64,000 nt of DNA from a virus, in IMG/VR virus record IMGVR_UViG_3300025000_000067, positions 1-64,000 of that record; one strand, given 5' to 3'. Positions within the stretch are counted from its first letter, which is position 1, and every line of letters begins with the position of its first letter. Positions 23,124-31,117 of the stretch are shown here, one piece after another. The translations under genes were made by a program, and so were the position numbers. The notes under the pieces were generated by a model. It was given only the letters and a program-made list of their open reading frames with translations. It had not been told where the DNA came from and did not search any database.

Positions 23124-23789
23124 ATGCATATTATTCAACCATCCGTGGAAATTGAAAGTCAAGACTGGGATCTGATACTACGAAGGATCGAGAAGAAGGG
23201 CCGGGTATGCTATAAGAGCGAAGACCACATTACAGACACTTCTGCAGCAGCGTTTGTTGCAATGCTAGCTAAACTAGGTCATCTATCAGTTTTGGAACAT
23301 GAGAAAATATCTATTAAGTTCACCGTTGACCGGGGGATATCACATGAATTAGTTAGGCACTGGTCAGCTAGTTTCAGCCAAGAAAGCACACGCTACTGCA
23401 ATTATGGTAATGATGACAAGGGTATCACAGTCATTGAGCCATTCTTCTACAAAAAAGGAAATCTAAAATACGATGCATGGAGAGAATCTTGTCTAATGTC
23501 AGAGCAGATGTACCTAGCTTTATTGGCACAAGGATCTACACCGCAGGAAGCTAGAGATGTTTTAATCAATAGTCTAAAAACAGAGGTATGGATGACGGCT
23601 ACTGTTAAAGACTGGCTAATATCTATCTTCCCTCAGCGGTGTTCTCCAAAAGCTCACCCACAAATGCGGCAGGCTATGATTCCAACTCTATTGAAGATGA
23701 AAGAGTTAGTATCTGCTATTTTTGGTAATGTACCTTTTGATATGGGATTCCCATTTGAGCATTATGCGGAGGTCATTGTAGCAGACTAA
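23124..23789 (+). CDS. thyX: Flavin-dependent thymidylate synthase ThyX
   Basis: ThyX makes dTMP from dUMP with FAD and methylenetetrahydrofolate. The signature is VRHWSASFSQESTRYCNYG near residue 75, matching RHRxxSxxxxSxRY with Trp replacing the third residue. Near the C-terminus KAHPQMRQAM fits the substrate-binding Arg region. The length of 221 aa is normal. It is encoded with dNMP kinase, dUTPase and dCMP deaminase, which together supply thymidine nucleotides for replication. Confidence 0.93.
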   Translation: MHIIQPSVEIESQDWDLILRRIEKKGRVCYKSEDHITDTSAAAFVAMLAKLGHLSVLEHEKISIKFTVDRGISHELVRHWSASFSQESTRYCNYGNDDKGITVIEPFFYKKGNLKYDAWRESCLMSEQMYLALLAQGSTPQEARDVLINSLKTEVWMTATVKDWLISIFPQRCSPKAHPQMRQAMIPTLLKMKELVSAIFGNVPFDMGFPFEHYAEVIVAD

Positions 23790-23827
23790 ACTAAAAAAGA
23801 CCCTTAGGTCTTAGAAAGGAGATTCAT

Positions 23828-24334
23828 ATGAAAAAGAAGCCTGTTATTCTTATTAATGGCACTGGCAGGTCCGGTAAGGATACCTTCATTGGTTTTTGTG
23901 ATGAGATGGTGCCATGTTTTAATATTTCAGCAGTGGATAAAGTGAAAGAGGCTGGGGCTATCCTGGGTTGGAATGGGGCTAAAACTGAGAAAGATCGTAA
24001 GTTTCTCTCAGACCTAAAAATGCTATCCATCGCATACTCTGACCATCCATACCAGTATAGCACAGAGCAGATTGAGCTATTTCAGAGTGACCCACAGTAT
24101 GCTCTTATGTTTCTTCATTGTAGAGAACCTGAAGAGATAAAACGTTTTGAGGAACTTGGCTGCATTACCCTTTTAGTTACTAACAGCAATGTGGGAATCA
24201 TAGAAAGTAATGAATCTGATGCAAATGTTCTTGATTTTAAGTATGACCACTATGTAGACAATAGCAGGTCACTAAAACACCTTGAAGCTAAAGCTCACGC
24301 GTTTGTCCGTTTACTAATAAAAAGTGCTGAATAG
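23828..24334 (+). CDS. Deoxynucleoside monophosphate kinase-like P-loop protein
   Basis: The P-loop NGTGRSGKDT lies at residues 9-18, typical of phage dNMP kinases and DUF-type AAA kinases. Later FLHCREPEEIKRFEELG fits the LID/NMP region, and a Thr/Asn-rich strand follows. The enzyme would raise dNMPs to dNDPs, consistent with the adjacent ThyX. Its stop lies at the start of a folded noncoding region. Confidence 0.78.
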   Translation: MKKKPVILINGTGRSGKDTFIGFCDEMVPCFNISAVDKVKEAGAILGWNGAKTEKDRKFLSDLKMLSIAYSDHPYQYSTEQIELFQSDPQYALMFLHCREPEEIKRFEELGCITLLVTNSNVGIIESNESDANVLDFKYDHYVDNSRSLKHLEAKAHAFVRLLIKSAE

Positions 24335-24750
24335 CTCAGCGGGACAACGCCAAGCCATTCAGCTTCAAGGAAATATGAAAAGAGCTGGTATTTAGTGTCC
24401 TAACGAGAGAGCCAGGGGGAACTCAGGTCGGACAAAACTTACGGTATAACTTAAATTACTCGTATACGTAGGTACGCTAACGGTCAGAGTAGCTCCTAAG
24501 GTTGGAAAACTGAGCTTAAGCTCTAGCTGCATCAAGCGACTCAAGATGCTCACCTCTGATATAACGATTAACCCTACATCGAGTTATTAAACTAACCTGA
24601 CTTAATTACAGTGTATGCAGGTACAAGACTAGTATGCCACCGGGTAGCTTAGTATATACACAAAAATATGTTATAGCTAACATACTAAGCTATTCGACAT
24701 GGTTCGTCAATGCTTAAAGTCCCTAAAAGAGAGGTTGGTGATAAAAATTT
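24326..24750 (+). ncRNA. Structured noncoding region between dNMP kinase and RuvC genes
   Basis: No gene is seen for about 415 bases. Helices visible by eye are GCTGAAT/ATTCAGC (24326-24332 with 24357-24363), a junction closed by TCAGAG/CTCTGA (24484-24489 with 24554-24559) holding AGCTC/GAGCT and GCATC/GATGC, and an 11-bp hairpin TAGCTTAGTAT with its complement (24645-24692). The 5' part TAGCTCAGCGGGA resembles a tRNA D arm. It may be a new RNA, a decayed intron, or an RNA relative of the 12 kb locus. Confidence 0.5.
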
Positions 24751-25350
24751 ATGCCAACTAAGCTAGGCACAGTAACGATCCTTGCCTTTGACCCCGGTAC
24801 AGCTAACCTAGGTTACGCTGCTTTATCCTGTGACTTAAGAACTTCAGAAGCTCGAATAAGCGAAAATTATGGTGTTTTTAGAACAAGTAAGCTGAATGAT
24901 GGAACAGAGGTTCCTATCCGTGAGCGTATTGATACTCTAGGTGCACAGGTTAGACTACTTATTAGGTCCATTAATCCTAGTTTCATTGCTATGGAAGATT
25001 TTGTAGAGCAGGGTAAATTTGTAGGAAAGACCTACAAAGAGATGAGTTATCTAACTGAACACCTGCGCCTTGTATGCAGAGAGATGGGCTACGATGTGAC
25101 TATATACTCTAATGGAATCTGGAAGAAAAAAACCTTAAATGCGACGAATGCTAGTAAGCTACAAGTTCAGCACTATATCAGACACAAGGTTCTTGGTACA
25201 GAGTGCCTTCAGAAGGAACCCGATCATGTATGGGATAGTGTAGGAATTGGCTACTGCAGGTGGTTGGACTACTTAAAAGGTGGCAAGGGGAGGACTGAGA
25301 ACGAAAGGAAAGTACCAAGGGTCAGGAGGGTTGCCTTACGTGCGAAGTAG
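24751..25350 (+). CDS. ruvC: RuvC-like Holliday junction resolvase
   Basis: The RNase H-fold nuclease shows the first catalytic Asp in ILAFDPGTANLGYA (residues 10-23), Glu in IAMEDFVEQGK near 78, and the C-terminal Asp in PDHVWDSVGIGY near 155. These match RuvC's DDE/D set. It would resolve branched DNA before packaging. The ATG follows a region with AGAGGTTGGTG; the C-terminus is basic. Confidence 0.88.
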   Translation: MPTKLGTVTILAFDPGTANLGYAALSCDLRTSEARISENYGVFRTSKLNDGTEVPIRERIDTLGAQVRLLIRSINPSFIAMEDFVEQGKFVGKTYKEMSYLTEHLRLVCREMGYDVTIYSNGIWKKKTLNATNASKLQVQHYIRHKVLGTECLQKEPDHVWDSVGIGYCRWLDYLKGGKGRTENERKVPRVRRVALRAK

Positions 25351-25370
25351 ACACACCTAGAAGATGCCCG

Positions 25371-25574
25371 TTGTTTGACCCAGAAGAGCCTACTGCCCGG
25401 GAAAACTGTGGGAGTTGTGTTATTTGGTGCTTTAGTGAGGAGAGATGCAGTGTGCAGGAAGAAGTTGTTAAGCTTATGGAGCAGGCTGAGCAGGAACAAA
25501 AACTAAAAGAAGGTCTAAAAGGAGGGGTTAAGTATGAACAACTTAGCTGGTGGGGAGACGATCAAACAAGCTAG
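25371..25574 (+). CDS. Cysteine-rich small protein (start uncertain)
   Basis: The frame contains ENCGSCVIWCFSEERCSV followed by a charged helix. Further Cys codons continue upstream of TTG 25371 in the same frame (near 25332-25370), but no start codon occurs there, so the true start is unresolved. It overlaps the next small zinc-ribbon gene. Function unknown. Confidence 0.4.
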   Translation: MFDPEEPTARENCGSCVIWCFSEERCSVQEEVVKLMEQAEQEQKLKEGLKGGVKYEQLSWWGDDQTS

Positions 25575-25665
25575 TGATATGCTATGCCCTAGCTGTGGTA
25601 TGCAACTAGTTCACCAGAGTGGCTGCCCTTGGTGCCCTCACTGCGCTTGGAGTCAGTGCGGTTGA
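25534..25665 (+). CDS. Stand-alone zinc ribbon resembling the ribonucleotide reductase C-terminus (43 aa)
   Basis: ATG 25534 follows AAGGAGGGG. The product ends CPSCGMQLVHQSGCPWCPHC, then AWSQCG. This is the pattern CxxCG...GCxxCxxCGxSxCG of the C-terminal zinc ribbon of class II ribonucleotide reductases, here encoded alone. No reductase gene is seen in the window. It may act as a redox partner in trans, or be a relic. Its stop overlaps the next gene by four bases. Confidence 0.55.
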   Translation: MNNLAGGETIKQASDMLCPSCGMQLVHQSGCPWCPHCAWSQCG

Positions 25666-25931
25666 CAAGAAGGGCTGGTGAGTTTAAATACCCACATGAC
25701 ATTGTTAAACAGGACATAGTTAACGCAGTGTCTGAACTATACCAGATGCACGGTGCAGGAAATCAGATGACTTTAGATAGTATCCGTTCTTGTATGGTCT
25801 ATAAGTTGCCAAAGTCAACACTGCGACCCCTATTGACTGAGTGCATCAGTGAAGGTTTAATTCATAGGTTTAACCTTCATAGCAATAGCCAGAAGGCAAG
25901 GCCTATATACTCCTATAAACCAACTAGATAG
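25662..25931 (+). CDS. Winged-helix protein (about 89 aa)
   Basis: TTG 25662 overlaps the upstream TGA (TTGA) and lies about ten bases after GGAG. The frame remains open further upstream. The sequence DIVKQDIVNAVSELY, MTLDSIRSCMVYKLPKSTLR, PLLTECISEGLIHRF has a winged-helix layout. A DNA-binding regulator is likely. Confidence 0.5.
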   Translation: MTRRAGEFKYPHDIVKQDIVNAVSELYQMHGAGNQMTLDSIRSCMVYKLPKSTLRPLLTECISEGLIHRFNLHSNSQKARPIYSYKPTR

Positions 25932-25952
25932 AATAGAAGGAGCTGGATTAAC

Positions 25953-26552
25953 ATGTTTAGGGAAGGTAATTGGATTTTTTCAGAGGGTGAGTCAGGGGAA
26001 TCTACCATTTTAGCACCCTGCCTACCAAAGGTTATTATTGAGCGCTTAAACCCGGAGGTCATTACACCTACTTATGCTTCTGAAGGTGACTCTGGACTAG
26101 ACGTTTACGCAGTAGAAGATACTATTATTCAACCTGAAGAAACAGTTCTTATGAGGCTCGGTTTTAAGCTGGGTGTACCGAAACACCCTTTGCATGATTT
26201 CGGTTACCGTTGGGAAGTTCAGGTAAGGCCTAGAAGCGGTATATCAGCACGCACTAGTTTAAACGTTAAGCTTGGATCAGTGGATAACTTCTATCGGGGT
26301 GAGGTCGGAGTTATTATGCATAATACCAATACCCGTACGGCTAAGCTAAGATACCCTCTAGACTTGAACAATGAACATGATAATATGGTAGAACCTACTC
26401 GTCGTTTTCCTGAAGGGACTTATATCATTAGAAAAGGTGACCGATTCGCTCAATTAGTATTTAACGAAGTCATCCGGCCACTGGAACTTGTTGAGGGCAA
26501 AGTTGAAGATACAGACAGGGGCGCCAAAGGCTTTGGCTCTAGTGGTATATAA
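25953..26552 (+). CDS. dut: dUTPase
   Basis: All five trimeric dUTPase motifs are present: SGLDVYA (I), RPRSGIS (II), GSVDNFYRGEVGV (III), GDRFAQLVF (IV) and RGAKGFGSSG (V). The enzyme hydrolyses dUTP to dUMP, feeding ThyX and keeping uracil out of DNA. The length of 199 aa exceeds the usual 150, because of an N-terminal extension of about 30 residues and an insertion near 130. It is preceded by AAGGAGCTGG. Confidence 0.93.
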   Translation: MFREGNWIFSEGESGESTILAPCLPKVIIERLNPEVITPTYASEGDSGLDVYAVEDTIIQPEETVLMRLGFKLGVPKHPLHDFGYRWEVQVRPRSGISARTSLNVKLGSVDNFYRGEVGVIMHNTNTRTAKLRYPLDLNNEHDNMVEPTRRFPEGTYIIRKGDRFAQLVFNEVIRPLELVEGKVEDTDRGAKGFGSSGI

Positions 26553-26555
26553 GTT

Positions 26556-26969
26556 ATGACACTTGATGAGTTTAACGCATTAGCTCAGATGCAAGATGAC
26601 TATCTTCATAGCCGGGGCTGTAATAAGCCTAAGGAAATGATTGTGAGCCAATCGCTGCACAAAAGACTTAACCTAGGTGATACCATAGTGCTTAGCCATG
26701 CAGGAGAAGTACCGCTTATTGAAGATCCTAGTATTCCCCTGTTCATGTTTCGAGGGTTTGTATATGACCGCAAGAAGGACACTAGCTCAGTTGTAGCCAT
26801 AAAAACAACAAGCGTAGGTCCTTCAGAAGTGCAGTTAACTCCTGATGATGTAATAGACACTGTAGTTCCTGTGCCTAGTGTAAAAGCTGAAGACTTTACA
26901 CCTAAAATGGGAAATCCAGTGCATGCACATAGGGTATCCTTGAACCAGCGTAAACGTGCATCTCGTTAG
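26556..26969 (+). CDS. Hypothetical protein (137 aa)
   Basis: The gene starts three bases after dut and is probably cotranscribed. The product is an alpha-beta protein with VSQSLHKRLNLGDTIVLSH and VYDRKKDTSSVVAIKTTSV. The C-terminus is basic. Family not recognised. Confidence 0.55.
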   Translation: MTLDEFNALAQMQDDYLHSRGCNKPKEMIVSQSLHKRLNLGDTIVLSHAGEVPLIEDPSIPLFMFRGFVYDRKKDTSSVVAIKTTSVGPSEVQLTPDDVIDTVVPVPSVKAEDFTPKMGNPVHAHRVSLNQRKRASR

Positions 26970-27014
26970 TCTCAAAAGTGCTCTAGGTGCATAGTATGCT
27001 TGTAAAAAAGAAAG

Positions 27015-27263
27015 TTGGTGTTTTGCATGGGGGGTGTTGCTCGGAAGGCTAAAATGGAGTGCTGGGGGTTACTTGATCTATTGGTATATATGATTGTAGG
27101 GTTCTTAATTCCAATAGTTGGCCTTTGTGTAGGTATCTATGGGATATGCCATAGAGGTAAAAGATGTGATGGCATGGTTATTCTTTGCGCAGGTTTAGCA
27201 GGTGTTGTATACATGCCGAGACTTCTGCTATTAGCTTTCTTCACGGGTGGGGCACTGCTCTAG
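27015..27263 (+). CDS. Small membrane protein (82 aa)
   Basis: Two hydrophobic segments are present: LLDLLVYMIVGFLIPIVGLC and MVILCAGLAGVVYMPRLLLL, separated by a basic loop (ICHRGKRCDG). This suggests a two-pass inner-membrane protein. The start may be the TTG/GTG pair at 27015 or ATG 27027. It ends at a terminator. Confidence 0.5.
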   Translation: MVFCMGGVARKAKMECWGLLDLLVYMIVGFLIPIVGLCVGIYGICHRGKRCDGMVILCAGLAGVVYMPRLLLLAFFTGGALL

Positions 27264-27280
27264 GGCAGTGTCTTCTTTTT
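27251..27280 (+). terminator. Terminator
   Basis: CACTGC and GCAGTG pair across TCTAGG and are followed by a T-rich run. Confidence 0.7.
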
Positions 27281-27340
27281 GAATTAAGTTGTTCAAAGTT
27301 GTATAAAATTGTTGATAATGACACAGACTATTGGTATAAT
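27279..27340 (+). promoter_or_regulatory. Double promoter with TTGTTCAAAGTTG element
   Basis: TTGAAT-17-TATAAA (27279-27307) contains the element in its spacer. TTGATA-17-TATAAT (27312-27340) lies just downstream. Both would drive the nuclease gene, and a protein on the element would block the first. Confidence 0.7.
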
Positions 27341-27379
27341 AGAATATGGACCAAAAAAGAATTTAAGGAGCTGGTATTA

Positions 27380-28861
27380 GTGTTATTACAAGCTATGAAC
27401 TCATTCCAAGTAGCAAGCCGGGAGTACAAAGAAGCTAAGAAAGGTCAATACTCGGATAAGACGGGGCCTAAGGAGTTTTTCAGGGCTTCGGAACTAGGCA
27501 GTGGTGACCGGAAGATTATCTACAGCTTTTTTAAACACCAACTGCCAACTAAAGGCAGATCTGCTAAGAGTCTTAGGCAGCTGGAGAACGGTGATAAAGT
27601 GCATGAAAGATACCAAACGGCATGGGAGGACATGGGAGTACTAATATCCATGGAGCAGCGCCTTTCCTCAAGGGACGACACCGAAGGTTTAGCTAAGTAT
27701 CCATGGGAGTGGGCAGGGCACTACGACGGACTACTCGATATGAATGTTCTAAGAGCCCATGCACTTGGTAAGACAACCGTTAACACGGTTAAAAAGCTTA
27801 ACGAGGCTGGAGAAGAAACTGAAGAGTTTGAGATGGAAGTGTCCATTGATGATGACTTTGCAGAGGAAATAGGAATTTTCAAAGTTGACGCTGAAGGAAA
27901 CTCAACCTATGAAGAGATTACTATGGTGGCTGACATTAAGACCATGAATCCCTTTGGATTTAAGTCCCTCAAAGGTGGTAAACTCTCAGAGATCACTGGA
28001 TACATTGACCAATTATCCTTTTACATGTACATGCTGAACACACCATACGGGTCAATCTTTGTTGAATGTAAAGGGTCAAATGACCTCTGCGAAATCCAAA
28101 TTGTTTGGACTGACCTACATGAAGGTCAAGAATATGTTTTTGATCCGGATCTTCATGGGGAGATTGAGGCTGGTAATGGAGTTCACCGGGTTGTCATTAA
28201 TAATGACCGATTCTTCGGAAGCGATAAGGAAGTTGGCCTAGTACCGAGACTTGACAAGCTGTGGAACACTAAAGAAATGCTGCTGAAGATCGAGGCCGGG
28301 GAACTTGATAACCCTATGCAAGAGGTTATGCCTCCAAGGTGCTCAACGGATCCGAGTAAGTTCCCATGCTCATGGGGAGAAGGTAAAGAAAAATGTGAGT
28401 TCTTTGATCACTGCTGGAATGACATCCACCACGGCTGCGCTACTAAACCCGAGGAAGGGTGTCCAGAGGAACTGGTGTGGGAAATGTCTGTAAGTACTGG
28501 TGGTAAAGACATTCGATTTGACAGCCGGAAGGTACCTACTGGGATTACAAAAGAAGCCTTTGAGACTTTAGTTAGAATGGGTGCCCTAGATCCTATTAAA
28601 TTTATCATTGTAGATCCAAGTACGGCTTCTGAGGTTGAGCTAGAAGATACAGCTCAGATTGATCACATGTTTGGCGCGGGTGGAGAGCTTAACCTAGCAC
28701 CACCTACAGAAGCTTCTGAAACAGTTGAATATACTAACACCGAGGGTAAAAAAGCCATCCAGTGTACCAAGTGCCATAAGGAAACAACCTACCAGAAGCT
28801 TGGAACCGGGAACACAAAAAAGTGTAGCTTCTGTAACCACATAAACAAGGTCAATCGATAA
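27380..28861 (+). CDS. RecB/Cas4-like PD-(D/E)XK nuclease
   Basis: GTG 27380 follows AAGGAG at nine bases and lies downstream of the double promoter; the open frame to 27185 is not coding by this reading. The 493-aa product shows AGHYDGLLDM near 118, VADIKTMN near 192 and GYIDQLSFYMYML near 212, the Gly-Asp, Asp-x-Lys and Gln-x3-Tyr elements of RecB/Cas4 nucleases. Cys residues in PCSWGEGKEKCEFFDHC may ligate iron-sulphur or zinc. The C-terminus is a zinc ribbon (QCTKCHKE...KCSFCNH). It may process DNA ends in recombination or host DNA degradation. Confidence 0.8.
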   Translation: MLLQAMNSFQVASREYKEAKKGQYSDKTGPKEFFRASELGSGDRKIIYSFFKHQLPTKGRSAKSLRQLENGDKVHERYQTAWEDMGVLISMEQRLSSRDDTEGLAKYPWEWAGHYDGLLDMNVLRAHALGKTTVNTVKKLNEAGEETEEFEMEVSIDDDFAEEIGIFKVDAEGNSTYEEITMVADIKTMNPFGFKSLKGGKLSEITGYIDQLSFYMYMLNTPYGSIFVECKGSNDLCEIQIVWTDLHEGQEYVFDPDLHGEIEAGNGVHRVVINNDRFFGSDKEVGLVPRLDKLWNTKEMLLKIEAGELDNPMQEVMPPRCSTDPSKFPCSWGEGKEKCEFFDHCWNDIHHGCATKPEEGCPEELVWEMSVSTGGKDIRFDSRKVPTGITKEAFETLVRMGALDPIKFIIVDPSTASEVELEDTAQIDHMFGAGGELNLAPPTEASETVEYTNTEGKKAIQCTKCHKETTYQKLGTGNTKKCSFCNHINKVNR

Positions 28862-28871
28862 GTAAATACGA

Positions 28872-28894
28872 GGGACCTTCTATGGGGGTCCCTT
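28872..28894 (+). terminator. Hairpin after nuclease gene
   Basis: GGGACC pairs with GGTCCC around TTCTATGGG, followed by TT; a weak terminator. Confidence 0.5.
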
Positions 28895-28915
28895 AATTAT
28901 AAGGAAGTGGTGTTA

Positions 28916-29071
28916 ATGTTAGAGCGGTGCAGGTCTTGTAGTTTTGAGCATACAGACTTTACCTACGTTTTGTTTAAAAGGCATTTTGTTTCTAACCGTG
29001 TCTTGTCCTATTGTTCACGATGTAACCGTAGATTGTACCTAATATGCCACAAACCGAATCATACTGTTTAG
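28916..29071 (+). CDS. Small zinc-ribbon protein (51 aa)
   Basis: ATG 28916 follows AAGGAAGTGG. Two CxxC knuckles (ERCRSCS and SYCSRCN) with a later ICH form a zinc ribbon in a basic protein. Function unknown; one of many such genes here. Confidence 0.5.
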   Translation: MLERCRSCSFEHTDFTYVLFKRHFVSNRVLSYCSRCNRRLYLICHKPNHTV

Positions 29072-29083
29072 GGTGGTGACTAA

Positions 29084-29575
29084 GTGAGGTTAAAAGTAGT
29101 AATTGCAATTGAAGTACTTCTTATATTTATATTACTTCTGTTGATCTCATACCAAGAGCAGCATCTTATGCCTAAGCCTAGTATTCATACTGTAGCGAGT
29201 GGCTTTCCCCAAGACTACCAAAGAGTTGTAGTACCACCTAAACCAGAACCTCAGAAGTCCCGTAGTAGTGACTTAGACCTTTTATGTGATTTTGAAGTCA
29301 CATGGTATAACAACGATGGCATAACCTATACAACAGCTAGTGGAGGACAGACCATAGCTGGCCGGACAGTAGGAGTTGATCCTAGGATTATACCCTTAGG
29401 AACATGGATCGAGATTCACATGCCTGATGGCAGTATTTTAAAACGAAGAGCTGAGGACACAGGGGGAGCAGTAAAAGGACGCATATTAGACGTCTACGCT
29501 AACAGGTCGAACGCAGAGCTTTTAAAACGTGGTAGAACTAAAGGGGTTGCAGTACGAATACTAGGAGGTAGTTAG
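29084..29575 (+). CDS. 3D-domain protein with N-terminal membrane anchor
   Basis: Residues 1-20 (VVIAIEVLLIFILLLLIS) form a signal anchor. From about 70 the 3D domain is clear: CDFEVTWYNNDG, VGVDPRIIPLGTWIEI, AEDTGGAVKGRILDVY, with the three conserved Asp. This double-psi barrel occurs in lytic transglycosylase-like wall enzymes such as YabE/Rpf relatives. It may remodel peptidoglycan. GTG start after GGGTGGTG. Confidence 0.8.
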   Translation: MRLKVVIAIEVLLIFILLLLISYQEQHLMPKPSIHTVASGFPQDYQRVVVPPKPEPQKSRSSDLDLLCDFEVTWYNNDGITYTTASGGQTIAGRTVGVDPRIIPLGTWIEIHMPDGSILKRRAEDTGGAVKGRILDVYANRSNAELLKRGRTKGVAVRILGGS

Positions 29576-29578
29576 ACT

Positions 29579-29743
29579 ATGTGTAGGATTAGAGAAGACC
29601 TAGGTGACGATCTTTGTGAACACTGCCCTCTCGATAGAGAGCTTAGGGGTACTTATAGTACTCCAGGTGGTAATTCTTCTGGGTGTGAGGGTAGTCACTG
29701 TGCTGAGGCCTACGAACTTTACCTAGATACTATGGAGGAATAG
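29579..29743 (+). CDS. Small Cys-rich acidic protein (54 aa)
   Basis: The frame MCRIREDLGDDLCEHCPLDR continues to SSGCEGSHCAEAYELYLD. Five Cys and two His could bind a metal. It lies between the 3D-domain gene and the next hypothetical gene with short gaps, and its ribosome binding site is GGAGG in the upstream gene. Confidence 0.5.
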   Translation: MCRIREDLGDDLCEHCPLDRELRGTYSTPGGNSSGCEGSHCAEAYELYLDTMEE

Positions 29744-29746
29744 CCT

Positions 29747-30094
29747 ATGGTCAAAGTTATCAGTCTTAAGTCAGGAAAACGGTTAAATAGGCAAAATACT
29801 AAGTCCAATGACAAGCTAATTAACCAAGAGGGGCGCTACATCGGCGTCCTTCCTTCTGAAGATGCAGAGTTCATGAGGAAGTGGCATGATCGGCTTACCT
29901 ACGAGCAGGCGCAGATCCATGAGCTTATTGAAGAGTACGAGAAGAACCACATGCAGTACCTAACGGACCTAACGAGCATGATGCTCTATTTAGGATTTGA
30001 TCCGGAGTCATATGATCCTACCAAAGAGCGCTTATTTATTAGTGAGGATGGACATATTTGGCTAATAGAAAAGAAGGGGGGGGGGAGTAGTTAA
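29747..30094 (+). CDS. Hypothetical helical protein ending in a G10 tract (115 aa)
   Basis: The product is largely helical (LTYEQAQIHELIEEYEKNHM) and ends in GGGSS because ten G residues (30076-30085) lie just before the stop. Slippage there would extend or alter the C-terminus. The stop abuts the next start. Function unknown. Confidence 0.55.
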   Translation: MVKVISLKSGKRLNRQNTKSNDKLINQEGRYIGVLPSEDAEFMRKWHDRLTYEQAQIHELIEEYEKNHMQYLTDLTSMMLYLGFDPESYDPTKERLFISEDGHIWLIEKKGGGSS

Positions 30095-30366
30095 TGGATC
30101 AAAAAACTAGAACAGCTAAGGATTTTGTTATCCAAGTGGCCGGAGGTAGGGAGCAGGCCGAAAAGATTATGGCTGAAGTCAGAGAGAACAACAAGAAGCT
30201 CGACTCCTGTATGCTGCATGACTTCTCTATTGACCTTATGCCAGAACGTCCTATTGCTATGGGTAATAAGTGGCAGTGCTCTAAATGCGGTGGAAAAGTA
30301 GACCATGATAGAAAACGGTGGTATGAGCTAGGCCTTATGCATATGGCTACAGAAGGGGGAGTTTAG
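30094..30366 (+). CDS. Hypothetical protein with CxxC knuckle (90 aa)
   Basis: The helical N-terminal half (VAGGREQAEKIMAEVREN) is followed by SCMLHDFSIDL and WQCSKCGGKVDHD, a plausible Cys/His zinc site. The start overlaps the upstream stop and is preceded by the G-rich tract. Function unknown. Confidence 0.55.
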   Translation: MDQKTRTAKDFVIQVAGGREQAEKIMAEVRENNKKLDSCMLHDFSIDLMPERPIAMGNKWQCSKCGGKVDHDRKRWYELGLMHMATEGGV

Positions 30367-30369
30367 ACT

Positions 30370-30921
30370 ATGTACTTTATTGAAAAATCTGAGGATCTAG
30401 TGGGTAAAATAGTAGCTTTTGTTCATGCTGCACGGTTTGCTGAAGCTATTACAATTGCAACCACAGATGGTGGGGTTATGGTTATAGAACAGGATGCTGA
30501 TGAAGAGATACGAATTTTTAAGCAGCATCAGGTTCAAAGGTACCTTTTTGAAAATCATGATAGTGGTAAGACTCTACTACCTAAGCTTCAGGAACTTGGC
30601 ATTATTAAAGAAAATGAGTACGCGGATTTGAAAGAGGCCCAGCGTCTCCGGCGTGAGGAGTCTGATAGGCAGCAAGCTATTCAGAAGGAGAAGAGAGAAC
30701 GCGCTGAGCTTATAAGGCTTAAGGAAAAGTATGATGGTGTAGGTCCTGAAATCACTAATGAAGCTGTTTTAAATATGCTTAAGAATTCCGGCTTTACTGT
30801 GACAGAACGTAAGCTACCTGCTAAGGATGCTAAAGAACTCTTAGACAGAGTGTTTATCCCACCTGAATTTAAAGCAGAAGCTAAAAACCCTGAAATTAAG
30901 TGTGAAGTCTCAAGGTGCTAA
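30370..30921 (+). CDS. Hypothetical coiled-coil protein (183 aa)
   Basis: An N-terminal beta domain (AITIATTDGGVMVIEQDAD) is followed by a charged coiled coil (KEAQRLRREESDRQQAIQ) and an alpha-beta end. No catalytic motif is recognised. It is preceded by GGGGGAG. Confidence 0.55.
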   Translation: MYFIEKSEDLVGKIVAFVHAARFAEAITIATTDGGVMVIEQDADEEIRIFKQHQVQRYLFENHDSGKTLLPKLQELGIIKENEYADLKEAQRLRREESDRQQAIQKEKRERAELIRLKEKYDGVGPEITNEAVLNMLKNSGFTVTERKLPAKDAKELLDRVFIPPEFKAEAKNPEIKCEVSRC

Positions 30922-30933
30922 GTTCTTAAAAAG

Positions 30934-31047
30934 ATGGTGATGTGTAGGTATACATGGGGTTGTGCCCAGTGTAATCAACATTATGATTGTAAAACTAAGT
31001 ACTGTAACACATGCGCTTTACCAGATTGTCCTTTATTATTAAAATAG
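30934..31047 (+). CDS. Possible Cys-rich micro-protein (36-37 aa)
   Basis: ATG 30934 or 30940 opens MCRYTWGCAQCNQHYDC, continuing KTKYCNTCALPDCP. Seven Cys in 36 residues suggest a metal knuckle. The ribosome binding site is weak (AAAAAGATGGTG), so the gene is uncertain. Confidence 0.35.
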   Translation: MVMCRYTWGCAQCNQHYDCKTKYCNTCALPDCPLLLK

Positions 31048-31053
31048 TGGATA

Positions 31054-31096
31054 AGAAGAGCCTGTGGTGACCTCGGATGGGGGCCACAGGCTCTTC
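31054..31096 (+). terminator. Long hairpin/terminator (copy 1)
   Basis: AGAAGAGCCTGTGG pairs perfectly with CCACAGGCTCTTCT over 14 bases. A near copy lies at 31715-31760. Confidence 0.7.
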
Positions 31097-31117
31097 TACT
31101 AGGGGGTGTCGTAGGTA

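Noticed and set aside
24326-24750. Group I intron between dNMP kinase and ruvC
   Set aside because: A motif resembling the conserved GACTA of P7 occurs (near 24628), but I could not find a convincing P3/P4/P6/P7 set, and both neighbouring genes look complete.
27185-27379. Longer N-terminus of the RecB/Cas4-like nuclease starting at 27185
   Set aside because: This stretch contains another gene's end, a terminator and two promoters; the good ribosome binding site is before GTG 27380.
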